From NCBI GenBank assembly GCA_011317545.1, contig WUJK01000011.1:511501-575500 (forward strand): DNA of 64,000 nucleotides, in the 5' to 3' direction. Source of the stretch: Coniella vitis (taxonomy: Eukaryota > Ascomycota > Sordariomycetes > Diaporthales > Schizoparmaceae). The notes under the pieces were generated by a model. It had not been told where the DNA came from. It ran no database searches and saw only the letters and a program-made list of their open reading frames with translations. The position numbers and the translations under genes are program-made. Shown one piece after another: positions 13,174 through 25,181 of this stretch (position 1 is its first letter; each line of letters opens with the position of its first letter).

Positions 13174-14672
13174 CTACTTGCACCGCTTCTCCACAATGCC
13201 GGGGCCATTCTCTTCATACTCCTTCCGCGAGATCCACATTTGGTGGAAGCTACCAAGACTGCCCAAGATACTGCCACCAACCCACGAACCGAAGCGTCTT
13301 TCACTGGTAAGACCTGCTGAGTGAATTCTAATTTTGGAGCCACTGTACAGAGTGGTAAGCTCATTATTGAGCCTGTCGTTAAAGCCATTCAACAGACTGG
13401 TGGCACCTGTGACCACAATGTTGCCCAGCAAGTGTCCCCGCAGATCCACATCCACCTGATTGAGGCACTGCTGGATGAGACCGGGAATGGTCTGAGCCTT
13501 GGACAGCCGCCACTCCTCGGGAACGCTTGTGTATGCCTGTGTCTCATCCCACATGCCTTCGGCCACCTTGAAGCGTTGCTCGCGCCACATTTGGTTGTAG
13601 CCGTCGGGCATTTCGAAAACACGGCCAGGTTGCGACTTGATGAAATCCTCGTTGCCCGGGTTAGCATAGCGTCCCGGACCCTTCCACACCTCTATCACCG
13701 ACTCCTTAAATTCGGTCATCAATCGCTCCTCCTCAAATAGCCGGAATGAGTCGTGGATCGCAAAGGGGAACTTCTTGAGGCGTGCATTGGGTGGTTGGCC
13801 GGCATCGACGGGGGTTTTGTTCTCAATCATGTAGGTAGGCACAATATCAATCTTGGGTTCGTTGCTCGCCCACATGGCCCGAACTTGTTGCGACAGCCAC
13901 AGTCCACCTGCTGAGCTCTGTACCGCTGATTTCTTTAACGTCATGCCATCGTGTACTGCCGTTATCGATGTGTTGGAGCCGCCGACTTCGATGACCAGCG
14001 CGGTCGCCTTGCCTGCTGCAAATGAGGCCAGCACTGGTGTTCTGCTCAACCAGAAGGCTGGTGTGCCCCAGTTTTCAAAGACGAGCTCGATAGCTTTTTC
14101 GCGCTTCTTGGATGGGTTTGTGGCGGGTTCTGTCAACAGAATGGGGTTTTCGTAAAGAGGTTTCTCTTGCAATTCCTGAGCCTCGACGTCTTCCATATTT
14201 ACGTCACCCTCGCCGTCTTTGGGCTCCGAAGGGTCGTTGAGGCCGTTCTTGGAGGGATGAGTCTCGGTTGGGGGATTCAGACGCTTAACAAGCATATTCT
14301 CCCAGATCTTGGCGGCGATATCCCAGTCCTCGACCTCTGACTTGGTATTCATGTAGTTGCGGAGCTCGAGATCCTCGCGCGGCCGTATTACCTCGTCGCC
14401 AAAAAGATCGCGGTCGCCAATGTGGCTGTAGAAGGAGGGCAGGACACATTTGGGCACATCCTCGCCCGCGAAGCCGGCGCGTGTGTGGCAATAGCCTGGG
14501 TCGAGAACGAGGGCCGAGATTTCATCTGAGAGGTAAACGCATGGTTAGCATCGCGAAGCTAGACTAGAGCGATGATATGCGCCGCGCAGGTTCAACGCGG
14601 GAGGTAGAGCTCACCACCACCGTACGTGTCAGCTGGCTGCTGCGCCGAAGAGAGAGGCTGTTGGGCAGCCAT
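13174..14672 (-). CDS. ARP4: Actin-related protein 4 (chromatin complexes)
   Basis: Nuclear actin-related protein shared by NuA4 acetyltransferase and the SWR1 and INO80 remodellers. Exons 14672-14615 and 14525-13174 give 469 aa. The short first exon (MAAQQPLSSAQQPADTYGG) precedes DEISALVLDPGYCHTRAGFAGED, the actin-fold entry in its ARP4 form. An acidic insert (DGEGDVNMEDVEAQ) and a large insertion in the actin core are typical of Arp4 against actin (375 aa). The end (EENGPGIVEKRCK) matches the actin C-terminal pattern. Divergent from lad1. Confidence 0.94.
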
Positions 14673-14883
14673 TGTGCCTTGCTTTGGCGGTGTTTGTTGT
14701 ATGTATCGGTTGGCAGGTTTGTTGAATGGATGAAGAGAATGGAAGGCCGAGAGTTGGCTGCAAGTAAAGGAACCGGTCGCGGTGCGTCGCGTCGCCAAAG
14801 TACAAAGTGAGAAGCTCTTGTTGCAGGCGCATAGGCAAGTGCCTGCCTGTGTCCTGCAGGAGAGAAAAAAGGCTGACAACCGT

Positions 14884-14897
14884 AACCCTAACCCTAG
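14884..14897. repeat. Two telomere-like CCCTAA units
   Basis: AACCCTAACCCTAG lies in ARP4 upstream DNA. Two units flanked by ordinary genes are an interstitial motif, not a chromosome end. Fungal ribosomal and housekeeping promoters often carry such a box. Confidence 0.6.
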
Positions 14898-16367
14898 ACA
14901 GATATCACCACCCTAGACTTGCCAGCTCGCTTTTCATCTTCTATCTTCTGCAAGATAGAGCTTGTAAAGACGACATGTGATTCCTTGCATCAGAACTCTG
15001 GCAGTGCTGTCCGGTCCAGCTGCATTTCCTTACCGAGAGCACATTCATCCCCATTCACGCGACTACTCAAAGTCCACGGCGCTCGACATCACCAAAAGCA
15101 GAAAGACCGTTGCTTTGGAGCCCAGCATGACCATATTCTAAATCGGCCGATGCAGTGCTGGCCAGAAGCGCCGAGCAATTACGAGACCGGGGGATTGCCT
15201 GTGCATCGACAACGCCATCAATATGCAGGAATTGTCCTCGGATGGCTTTTTGGGCTTTGCCCAGACCCGAGTTGCCGGGCTAATGCTCCGGTTCGCGACC
15301 GCATCGTCGCCACTCGGCCTGGCAGTCGTAGGCCGGTCCCACCAGGGCAATGGCCCTTCCTCCCGCTAACGCGCCAATGTGGATGAGTTTGATGCTTGCT
15401 ACGAGCGAACGGTAACTTGCCATCATTCTACGCACATACCTCGTCATGTTTACCCAGGTTGGTAGTTACTCAGCTTCCCATATGCTATCAGACGGCTTTG
15501 GGTAGCATTCGCCATGCTACCAATACTGTTTCTGGTCCAGCGTCGTCCTCGGCCGGATATAAGCGCGCAGACTACTTGTTTTTCTCGTGAAGTAGCAAAG
15601 GGTCAGGGAAATGTCTCACCTCTTTTGTTCGCTTGCGGATGGACTGTGTCTACAAAAGCCGCATCGCGGTCGACAATATGCACACAAGTAGGGCGTTCTA
15701 TATGACCAGCAAATCAATCAACCAGTCTGCAGCAAGCACCAACTACGGACCCGGACGACTCTGCGCCCCGCCAAACCGGCCGTGATTGGCGCGGGAATGA
15801 GATCATTCTCCAGGAACCACCCCACGATCAATGTCGGCCGTGTCGGGGTGCAACCTACCGAACCAACGTCAAGTGCCGCGGCCTTCTGCAACCCTCTCTC
15901 GTCTTTAGGCCCGCTGGGTTCCTCCACTTGGGCGCGCAGAAGAATGCGCATGCGGATCATCTGAACAAGGACGCTGGCTTGCGACTGGTCCTGCCGCGAT
16001 AACGGCGCGGTCACATCCAGGGCCGTGGACTGGAGCGGGATGAACGTGGCAAGCTCCCAGCAGCTTCGAGGTAAATTGTAAACTATAAGGCATCCCCCCT
16101 CCTTCAACCACGTAGACGAAAATCTCACCGTAGCTGGCTTGCCTCGACTTGATGTACATAAAGCCAACAGCGCACCCGCATCACAAACGCCTTGAGTGAT
16201 CGCCAAGTCGACAGTCGACCTTCCCTTTAACCTTGATTACAACGAGTCCAGAAATTACCCCACGTCTGTTTGTGGTTCTTGTGTTAATTGTTGTTTGCGC
16301 TCTTCTTTCTATATACACTTCGCTTTCGCATTGCTCATCACCTGCGTTGATCAAGGCTATTATCAAT

Positions 16368-16391
16368 AGCATCATCATCATCATCATCATC
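16368..16391 (+). repeat. (ATC)n repeat abutting the lad1 ATG
   Basis: About eight ATC units directly before the ATG at 16392. In the lad1 frame they would read as isoleucines, but no in-frame ATG lies upstream, so they are taken as leader sequence. Confidence 0.8.
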
Positions 16392-17626
16392 ATGAGTCCC
16401 TCGGCCACAGACGCCACGAATGGGTCCGCTGTCCTGGTATCCAAGCCCAATATTGGAGTCTACACCAACCCTGCTCACGACCTATGGATAAATGAAGCCG
16501 AACCAACGGTTGAGAGCGTGCAAAAGGGCGCTGAGGACCTGCTGCCAGGACAAGTCACAGTTGCTGTTCGAAGCACGGGTATCTGCGGGTAGGTCACAGC
16601 CGCAAAAGACATAGCACAGAACTGCTTGCCAGCAAGGTGTATAACGATGACTGGGAGCGCTAACGTTGCTTGGGCTTTTCTGTTCTTCTTTCCAGATCCG
16701 ATATTCACTTCTGGCACGCCGGATGCATTGGACCTATGATTGTCGGCGGCGATCACATCCTGGGTCACGAATCGGCCGGCGACGTGATTGCAGTGCACCC
16801 TTCCGTGACACATCTCAAGGTGGGCGACCGTGTAGCCATCGAGCCCAACATTATCTGCGGCGAGTGTGAAGCCTGTCTGACCGGGCGCTACAATGGTTGC
16901 GACAGGGTTGAGTTCCTCTCCACTCCACCCGTCGCGGGTCTGCTGCGGCGCTACGTCAACCACCCCGCAGTCTGGTGCCACAAGATTGGAAACATGTCCT
17001 ATGAGAATGGCGCGCTGCTTGAGCCGCTCAGCGTTGCGCTTGCTGGCATCAAGAGGGCGCAGATTACAGTGGGAGATCCTGTTCTCATCTGCGGCGCAGG
17101 TCCCATTGGCCTGGTCACCCTAGCATGTGTCAAGGCCGCGGGCGCGTGTCCCATTGTGATAACGGATATTGACGAGGGACGCCTGCAATTCGCAAAGGAG
17201 TTTTGCCCCAGCGTCATCACGCACAAGGTCGAAAGACTGTCGGCGGAGGATTCTGCGAAGCGCATTGTCGAGGTGTTTGGGGGCGTAGAGCCAGCTGTGT
17301 CGATGGAGTGCACAGGTGTCGAAAGCAGCATCAACGCGGCCATTTGGGCAACCAAGTTTGGCGGGAAGGTGTTTATCATTGGCGTGGGCCGCAACGAAAT
17401 CAACATTGCCTTTATGAGGGCCAGTGTGCGCGAGGTGGACATTCAGCTGCAGTACCGCTACGCAAACACATGGCCTAGAGCGATCCGGCTGATTGAGAAC
17501 GGGGTGATTGACCTGTCGAAGTTGGTCACTCACCGATTCCCGTTGGAGGATGCGCTCAAGGCGTTCAACACGGCTGCGGACCCCAAGACGGGCGCCATCA
17601 AGGTCCAGATCCAGAGCTTAGAGTAG
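16392..17626 (+). CDS. lad1: L-arabinitol 4-dehydrogenase
   Basis: NAD-dependent medium-chain dehydrogenase that oxidises L-arabinitol to L-xylulose in the fungal L-arabinose pathway; cytosolic. Exons 16392-16588 and 16696-17626 give 375 aa. Catalytic zinc site: C65 (GICGSD), H90-E91 (GHE) and E175. The structural-zinc cysteines are C120, C123, C126 and C134. The Rossmann motif GAGPIGL is at 199-205, with the acidic NAD-selecting end VITDID. The N-terminus (NIGVYTNPAHDLWI) and C-terminus (TGAIKVQIQSLE) are hallmarks of fungal LAD rather than xylitol or sorbitol dehydrogenase. The intron has a GTAGGT donor and a GCTAAC branch site. Confidence 0.95.
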
Positions 17627-18517
17627 GAACGTGGGCTAAGATGATGAGAGAAAGTCGTATATTTGTGTTTTATCGTGCGTTGTTCTCCGAGAGAAATGTG
17701 CGATTTTTAATGTCACATGCGATGTCCATGCAAATAGACTTTTCCTAGTGATGCAGTGTTGCCGTCCTCGTGCTTTTGCTTCCACGCAGTCGAAAATAAC
17801 ACGATAGAGAGGGATCCAGAATTCGAAGGTAATCTTACAGTTGACGGAAGCCTCGTGTAAAAACTTGAGGGCCGGAAAAGCCCTCCATCAACCAATATAT
17901 TTTGCATTCAGGGTACTCCATGGCTGTACCATAGTAACTGTCAGATGCAAAATGTCGGAAGTTGATAAGCTACCATGCCGATAGGCCCAATTGTACACCC
18001 GTAAACTAACCGAGGCATCTGGGCCGGGCCGGGGTCGTTGACTAAAAACTGGGGGCCCAGTGCCCTGGGGTTCTTGCCGGGTCACAAGGTCCCCACCCCC
18101 CGCCCCAGCCTAGGCTGGCCAGGCTGGCAGCGCTGGCTGGCTGGCGACTGAGTTTTTGCCGTTACATGGCGATATTATGTACTTTGGCACCTCGGGTACG
18201 CCACTAGCGGCGATACCTTGCCCACCACCACCAACTCTGGTCTTTTTCTGGCTTTCTGGCGACAGCGGCAAGCAATAGGGCAATCTTGTTTCCCTTTTGT
18301 CCACCGCTATTAGGCAAGATTTTCTTTCTTCACGCAGCGACGTCTTTATTGTCGACGACGCAGCTGGGTTTGGATCCTGCCCACAGCTCACCCAACCTTG
18401 CGAACGAGACTCGGTCGCCATTCATTGCTGGCAGGCTCCGAGATAGGCATCGCACGGAACGGGCACTGTCGCGAGCGACACGTTCTAGTGTTCTCCATTT
18501 ATTTTTAAGCAAAGGGA
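17627..18517. other. lad1 3' flank and PEX13 promoter
   Basis: 891 bp without a gene. A GC-rich stretch near 18100-18145 contains repeated GGCTGGC units. Nothing else is recognised. Confidence 0.45.
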
Positions 18518-20004
18518 ATGGCTTCCCCACCTAAGCCCTGGGAGCGTGCTGGTACAACTGGTGCATCAACAGGTGAGTCCGATCCCCTTTTCCACGCAAA
18601 GAGCTGGGCTCTCTTCTTTGAATCTCTTGATCGTTTCCCCTATTCAAGCGTTGCTAATGACCCGTTCAATGGATTCATCAGTCACAGCTACTGCCGTCCC
18701 ACCATCAGCGATACCGATCGCAACCGCCTCAGCCTCCGCCGCCTCCTCACCAGCCATACCACCCCGACCTGAATCCCTTTCGACTTCCGTGAATCAAAAC
18801 GCCGCCGCATACAGCAGGATGGGTACACCTGGCTACAGCTCCTACGCGGGCGCCTATCCGTCGACCTACTCGTCGTACTCGTCGCCGTACGGCTCTTCAT
18901 ATGGCGGCTACGGTGGCTATGGAGGCTTGGGGAGCAGCATGTATGGTGGATATGGCGGTTATCGCCCGATGGGGGGGATGTATGGTGGGGGAATGTATGG
19001 CGGTGCTGGGGGCATGCCTGGCGATCCAAACAACCCCGACACGCTGACCAACCGGGTCAATCAAAGCACACAGGCGACATTCCAGGTCCTTGAGGGTATT
19101 GTGGGTGCGTTTGGTGGGTTTGCGCAGATGTTGGAGAGTACATATATGACCACGCATTCGAGTTTTTATGGTACGTCGGCTGTCCCTCTTGGTGATACTT
19201 ATCGTGCGGTTGGAAAATAAGCACAGATACTGACACTGTACACAAACAGCCGTGGTAGCAGTTGCTGAACAGTTTGGAAATCTACGCGATACTCTCGGTC
19301 ACGTCCTCGGCATTTACACGATCATTCGCTGGGTGAGGACGCTGGTAGCCAAACTCACCGGCCGCCCACCGCCAGCCGACGCCATGTCCCTCACCCCCGC
19401 CTCGTTTGCGCGATTCGAAGGCCGCCAGCTCGAGGGCCCACCTGGATCTACGCCCGCCGCTAAGCCCAGCCGAAAGCCCCTCATCTTCTTCCTCTTGTTT
19501 GCTTTTGGCCTGCCTTACTTGATGACCAAGATGGTCAAGTCGATGGCCGCTTCACACGAAGAGGAAGAAAGGCGGAGACAGCTCCAAGCACAGCCTATTG
19601 ACCCGTCCAAGCTCGAATTTTGTCGCGTACTGTGGGACTTCTCGCCTGAATCCCGCGGCGATGCGGTTGTCAAGGGTGTTGACCTTGAAGTGAAGAAGGG
19701 CGACCTCGTCGCCGTGCTGAGCAAGACGGATCCGCTGGGCAACCCAAGCGACTGGTGGCGATGCCGTGCGCGCGACGGCCGTATGGGATACCTGCCGTCA
19801 ACGTTCTTGGAGGTGGCAAGGAAACCAGTGGCGGCTATTAAGGCCACGGCGTCGTTAGACAGCAGTAGGGCGAACTCGCTGACGAGTAGTAGTGCCAGTG
19901 CAGTGCAGCAGAAGGAGGTCGGGCCGGAGAAGGTGCCCGTTCCGGTGGGCAAGCCGGGTCATATTAGTGCTGAGAGCTTCCAAAAGTCCCAGTTCTATGG
20001 TTAG
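18518..20004 (+). CDS. PEX13: Peroxin 13 (peroxisomal docking protein)
   Basis: Peroxisomal membrane protein of the docking complex that receives cargo-loaded Pex5/Pex7 together with Pex14. Exons 18518-18572, 18682-19170 and 19250-20004 give 432 aa. The start MASPPKPWERAG is the typical Pex13 beginning. Residues about 80-150 are rich in Gly, Tyr and Ser (YGSSYGGYGGYGGLG), followed by the conserved segment NRVNQSTQATFQVLEGIVGAF. A hydrophobic stretch lies at about 259-273 (LIFFLLFAFGLPYL). An SH3 domain spans about 303-372 (ALYDF-like VLWDF, then DWWRCR and GYLPSTF). The acidic/polar tail ends SFQKSQFYG. Confidence 0.95.
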
Positions 20005-20896
20005 GTGAGAACGCATGGTATCTCATGATGACGAAGCGCGGCTTTTCCAATTTGTACGTGGGTAGTATGGACGAGGAAGGACGTGGTGTCTTTTTGGGTA
20101 ATGGATCAAAAGCTTGGAGTCTGGCGTTTTGTATTGGACAAGAATTTGTATGACGACAGGGCATTTTCTGTTGAGCGATCACGCATCACAGCATGGCAGT
20201 TTTATCATTTAGAAGTTCGAAGATGATCAACCATTGCTGTGAAACTTCTACGGCGATGCAGTCGTGCGTTTTAAGCACTCCAGGGAGCAAAGTGAGGGTC
20301 ATGTTTTATGGACTTTTGGTCTGTGGACAAGGTTATGGTAGATTTTATTCGCAGTCGAGATTGTACTATGTAGTCATGGCATTGCACTCAAAGGGCAGCA
20401 ACTACATAGCACTATGTAAGCAGAGGAGTGCAGTCTCTCGTCAAGTGGATGGATCGCCGACGTGGCCTGTGCGCGGCCTGCCGCTCTCTCACTGCCGCAA
20501 AAGCCACAGCGATGACGTTGCGTGCCAGCAAGCCAGCACGGCCGGTTAGCCACTTGGCCTAGCTCACTGAGCCCGCGTCATAGTAGGTAGACCCCCCCTG
20601 CTTCCTGCCTGGGTCGAGCTTGAGCAAGGCTAGCTCGCACACTCTGCAATACAACTGGCCACCTCATAGCATTTCGCTTCTTTCCTGCTGCTCTCACAGC
20701 CCCTCCACGGAACAGCCCTCTCGTATTAAAGGCCCGAACGCCAGGCCCCCTTTGTCTCTCCTCGTTGCGTGTTTCTCTACACTGCAACCTTCCTACGTTC
20801 GACGACGAGATCACGTCTACTTCAGAACGGACACACTACCGACAACTACGAAAACAACAAAACAATTGAACCGAGCAACGCTTAACATTGCCCACA
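20005..20896. other. Spacer between PEX13 and the Yet3-like gene
   Basis: 892 bp. It carries palindrome half sites at 20364-20372 and an inverted pair at 20403-20418. The 200 bp before the next start are CT-rich, as expected for a promoter and leader. Confidence 0.45.
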
Positions 20897-21766
20897 ATGA
20901 CTCTCTACTACAGCTTGGTAGGCGGCTTCCTGGCATCCCAAAGAATCAGAGCCTCAAGCTCGTGTGACGTTGCTGACGACTTGATACAACAGGTCTTCCT
21001 CCTCCTCATGGCAGAGATGGCTCTGTTCATGCTGCTTATCCTCCCGCTGCCCTTCACCATCAAGCGGAAGATGTTCACGTTAGTCTCAACGCCCCAGCTC
21101 TATGATTATTCCATTAAGTCACCGAGTGGACCTGGCTAATTGGCGACGAAATACCAACAGCTTTATCTCTGAGAACCCTCTTGTTGCGAAGCTCCAATAC
21201 GGCCTCAAGATTACCTTCATCTTCATCCTCATTCTCTTCATTGACAGCGTCAACCGTGTGTACCGCGTCCAAGTCGAGCTCTCACAGGCTACTGAGGGCA
21301 ACAATGCTGGGTATGTTCGAGTTTCGCAATCCTTCTCGACTTTTTCAAATATCCACCTCGCAAGCAGCCCGCTAACCCATGCCACGCGCCTAGCAGACAA
21401 ATTATGGGACACGAGCGCCTGGAGGTGCAGGCCCGCAAGTTCTATTCGCAGCGCAACATGTATCTGTGCGGCTTCACACTCTTCCTCTCCTTGATCCTGA
21501 ACCGCACCTACATCATGATTCTCGAGGTTCTACGTCTTGAAGAGCGTATCAAGAAGTACGAGGGTACCGACAAGAACACCAAGGAATCTGCCAAGCTCGC
21601 TGCCGCCGGCGAGCCTGGTGAGATTGCGCGACTGCGCAAGGAGATTGCCAAGAAGGACCAGGACATTGAGACTCTGAAGAAGCAGGCGAGTGGCCTGCAC
21701 AAGGAGTACAATGACCTGACCGAAAAAGTGGCCCAACAGGATGGCACGCCTAAGAAGGACAGGTAA
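20897..21766 (+). CDS. BAP31/Yet3-like ER membrane protein
   Basis: Endoplasmic-reticulum membrane protein of the BAP31 family (yeast Yet1/Yet3), linked to export and quality control of membrane cargo. Exons 20897-20917, 20993-21078, 21161-21310 and 21397-21766 give 208 aa. Three hydrophobic segments: near the N-terminus (FLLLMAEMALFMLLILPLPF), after LQYGLK, and at MYLCGFTLFLSLILNRTYIM. A charged coiled coil follows (RLEERIKKYEG to EYNDLTEKV). The diagnostic stretch EVQARKFYSQRNMYLCG is present. The last intron ends in TAGCAG, so the fourth exon can start at 21394 or 21397, adding or dropping one arginine. Confidence 0.92.
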
Positions 21767-24700
21767 AGTCCTGGCTGCCTATTTGATGCAACTACTTCAG
21801 TTAAATTCATGGAAACTGGGTACTGGTAGGGTCAACCGATCGATTCCCGTTGAGAATGACCCGTTGCGTTTAAACAACGTGATGGGATGCCACAAACAGT
21901 TGTGGAGACGGCGGTGTCGCAAGATAGAAGCCGGTCCTTTAGTAAGGATGGCTGCGCGAAGGCGTTTATGGATGGTTTCAAGGCTGGCAGCCGGTTCCTT
22001 CCAATTAGGGATGTGTAGCATCATGGGAATGTGCATGGCTGTACAGAAATGGCGAAAGCGGGTGTTGCATTCAACCTTAAGTTTTGAGTTCCGAACAATT
22101 CACCGATTTAGTCACTTGTTGCTTGTTCCCTTGGATGTGCATGTTGCTTATTTGCATTGCCATGTGGCATGTGGCAAGGCACACGATGCAACTGCTTCGA
22201 CAAGATAAATACTTGCCCCAAAGCTCATGGACTGTTGGTTAACCGGCACTGGTTATCCAATCTTTTCGGGTAATGAGCCCGGAATCCCTACGGGGAAACA
22301 GCAAGATTGTATGCCGCTTCCGTCGGGCCCTTTTCCGGAGGGGTTTCAGGATGCACTTACATGTGGAGTAAGTAGCTGCTGTTTTGGGAGACTTTGCGGG
22401 AATATTAAGGGGCCATCTACGTATTTCTTTTTTTTCCCCAATTATGTTCGAGGTGGATGGATGGAAGCAAAGAACAAATGAAGGGTTATTATTCGGAGAA
22501 TTACTTGTTGGTATCTTGCGTGAAATCTTGATCTACTGTAGGGATGGGGGGCGGTGCTTTCTCAGCGAGAGGATTAAATGGCTGAAAACATGTGCAATGT
22601 TTGAATTGGGTAGACACCAGATATCTACACACTCTAACACATCTTATATCATATGCTATCAGAAATCACGGATTCAAGGCCGTACGCAAGAAGGCTTTTC
22701 ATCTCAAGGAAATGACTATTTCTTCCAAGTAAGCGTTTGATTCATTCTGTCGTACGAATGCTACGGGTTTTTACAGAGTGACACTACGTTGTAACTTGGA
22801 CAAGTCAGTATTCTGGTCCTTGGTGCTTTTAGTAAATACTAGCTAGCTACGAACTTCAAAGTCCTATGCTAGTGGTCGATGAGGTGAGATCGCAGGTGTT
22901 GTGAGTACAGCTGTTCCATTCGTGGTAAACAATACACTATTAGTTGTATACGATATTTTCAGTTGAGTATGGGAAGTAATCTAGCATGAAATCACTGGCG
23001 AAATCAGATTTGCTGTTACCAATCGGATGGGCTACCGTGCTATAGCCCTCATGTAAATAATGGAAAATGGGCGGCATTTGGGGGGATTAATGGTAGCAGA
23101 GTTGGTGCTCAAGTTTTATTCGTAAAGGTCTTGGGAGAAAAAGTCTAGCATATGGAGTATTTTCCAACACAGGAGACAAGACTCTTGTTCCCCCCCCCCC
23201 CGAGCGCAAGCAGGATAGATATTACAAGCCATGAAGATGAGACATACCCTAGACTTTCAAGCTTAGAGTATACTCCTCTCTCTATCTGGTACATTGCCAT
23301 TATTACAATGAGGCTTTTTGGGAGATTGAGGTATGCTGTGTATTTCCTACCCTCGGTGGATGGTTTATTTGATCAAATGCTGTTACGAGACAAGAAGACC
23401 TATGAAATACATACATTTCTACTTTCTGGATGGTCATTCCAGCCATGACCCACGCCCTCAATATTGTGAGTGTGAGGTATTATTTGTGAACCCCAACGTA
23501 CGACGTGCTATGGGTGTATGTGGCTCAAGGTTCCAAGAAGAGGGAGACACAAGGCAACCCCTAATTTATGCCTCACCTCAGTATCAGTATGTATATCGCT
23601 CAATATCTGTCGGACTCTCGTGGATGGAACACGTCTGCGAACCCTGCGAGGCATTTACATGCTCACACTGTGTCTGGCGGAACTGTACAAAGATGCCTCA
23701 GCACCGTATATGTCGACACTCTTGTGCCTCTTGTCACACATCGGGGGAGGGAATGTATCCTTTTGTACATGCTATATGATACTGTATTATTGCAGAATAA
23801 TTTGCCAAGCCTTGCTAGCTATGTACGTTGGCTGCGAGCAGCCATTTTGGCATATGAGCTTTTGAACAACTCACTCTCCCCGTCCATCTTGCTTCGCCCC
23901 TAATTTGATTTTATACGAGTAACAAGACCAACCAGACAATGCCCACTCCCACGGGTGACGGCAGCAAGATAGCGCTGAACTTTATTGAAAGAAAACACGG
24001 AGCAGCGGCCATGTGTCTACCTGCCGGCCTGGTGTCGCTCAATACTATGTAAGAACTTATGCTGTGCTGGTATGGACGGCTGAACCTTTGATTGGTTCAC
24101 GCAGTCGAGGGCAACTGCATCAAAACATGTATCCGCGGCCTTGCGAACTGTTTTCCTTGTTCAGCCTCCCCAGTATACTGTACATTCTTGATGTTTTATG
24201 CATACATATGCTGGGTGAAATGCTGCCAGGGGAGAAACTTTCGGAGAAAAAGACGACAGCATGTTTTTTTTTTCTCTTTTCTTTTCCTTTTTTTCTTTCT
24301 TTGCTTTTTTCTTCCTTGACTTTTAACTCGTCCTCCTCAGCTACAAGCGGGACATGCTGTCCACTCACTCCTCTTGGTCTCCCAGTGTCACCAACTCAAC
24401 GCGGTGCCCTCGCAAACATGCCGCAGACTGTGACCCTCTTTTTCACAAGACTTTGCAAACCCCCCGGAGCAGGCGGAGCCTCGCACCTGTGACCCGTCGC
24501 TGTATGGTAAACGTCCCCCTCTCTTTCGAACCAGTACAGTGTCTACTACTCGAACAAAAGTATCCAAAACAAAACAAAACAAAACAAAACATGTACATGT
24601 TCATAAAAATCAAAGGCGGAAAGAGATGCACCATACCATGTACAGGCAAGGCACAGCGCTCTGTGCGTGGTAATATCATCGCATCCTGTGTGCATATCTC

Positions 24701-25181
24701 CTCGGATGTTGCGCCAGCTTTCAAGAACTATTATGTACGAGGCAATCCCCCGGACCTCACTTCTCAAATGGAGAGGGGGAAAAAGAGAAGGGAAGAGCAA
24801 TATACCGATAGGACCGGCAGTCCGTTGTTTTTCCCCATAACGTATCCAACCCTAAGTAAATGTCTTTCTTTGTACCAATCCCGAATGCACTGGCACCATG
24901 ACTGCATTAGACGGCAAGGAAAGTAACCGTGTGGAAAGGTAGTGGTGGCACTTCGCGGAGATACATCTCTTGACCAATCACTGATCAAATTATCGCCATT
25001 GAGCAGCCTTGAAATGGGTGATTTATTTTGTATTCATCCCATCATCATTGTTACACTAATTGCAAGGCACGTGACCAGGAGTGCTGTTTCCCCCACGTCC
25101 CCCTCTCGAGGTCATCAACTAATAGCATTACTCACATTTCATCACCAATATCATGTGTACGTCAATTACTTACCCAAAGAA
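21767..25181. other. 3.4-kb A+T-richer gene desert
   Basis: No reading frame here looks like a protein. The DNA is visibly richer in A and T than its surroundings between about 22.3 and 24.1 kb. It holds a run of 11 C (23190-23200), a long polypyrimidine tract (24264-24316) and (AAAAC)5 (24566-24590). A TACTATGTA half site is at 24043-24051. It could be an old mutated repeat, but no transposon feature is visible. Confidence 0.5.
24566..24590 (+). repeat. (AAAAC)5 minisatellite
   Basis: Five perfect 5-bp units in noncoding DNA. Confidence 0.9.

Larger units (their letters stand above)
14673..16391. promoter_or_regulatory. Divergent ARP4 / lad1 intergenic region
   Basis: 1.7 kb between divergent starts, without a convincing gene. 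It carries two telomere-like units (AACCCTAACCCTAG at 14884-14897). A GGCTAA hexamer at 15278-15283 matches the XlnR/Xyr1 consensus, but one hexamer so far upstream is weak evidence. An (ATC)n tract runs straight into the lad1 start codon. Confidence 0.45.

Noticed and set aside
14884..14897. Telomere repeat as evidence of a chromosome end
   Set aside because: Only two units, inside ordinary gene-bearing DNA with genes on both sides.
15718..16206. 162-codon minus-strand frame in the lad1 promoter
   Set aside because: No recognisable domain, no splice partners, and it sits in the expected promoter of lad1.
16233..16391. Open frame upstream of lad1 encoding a hydrophobic segment fused to the dehydrogenase
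   Set aside because: It begins with TTG, no in-frame ATG precedes 16392, and the fungal LAD N-terminus starts just after 16392.
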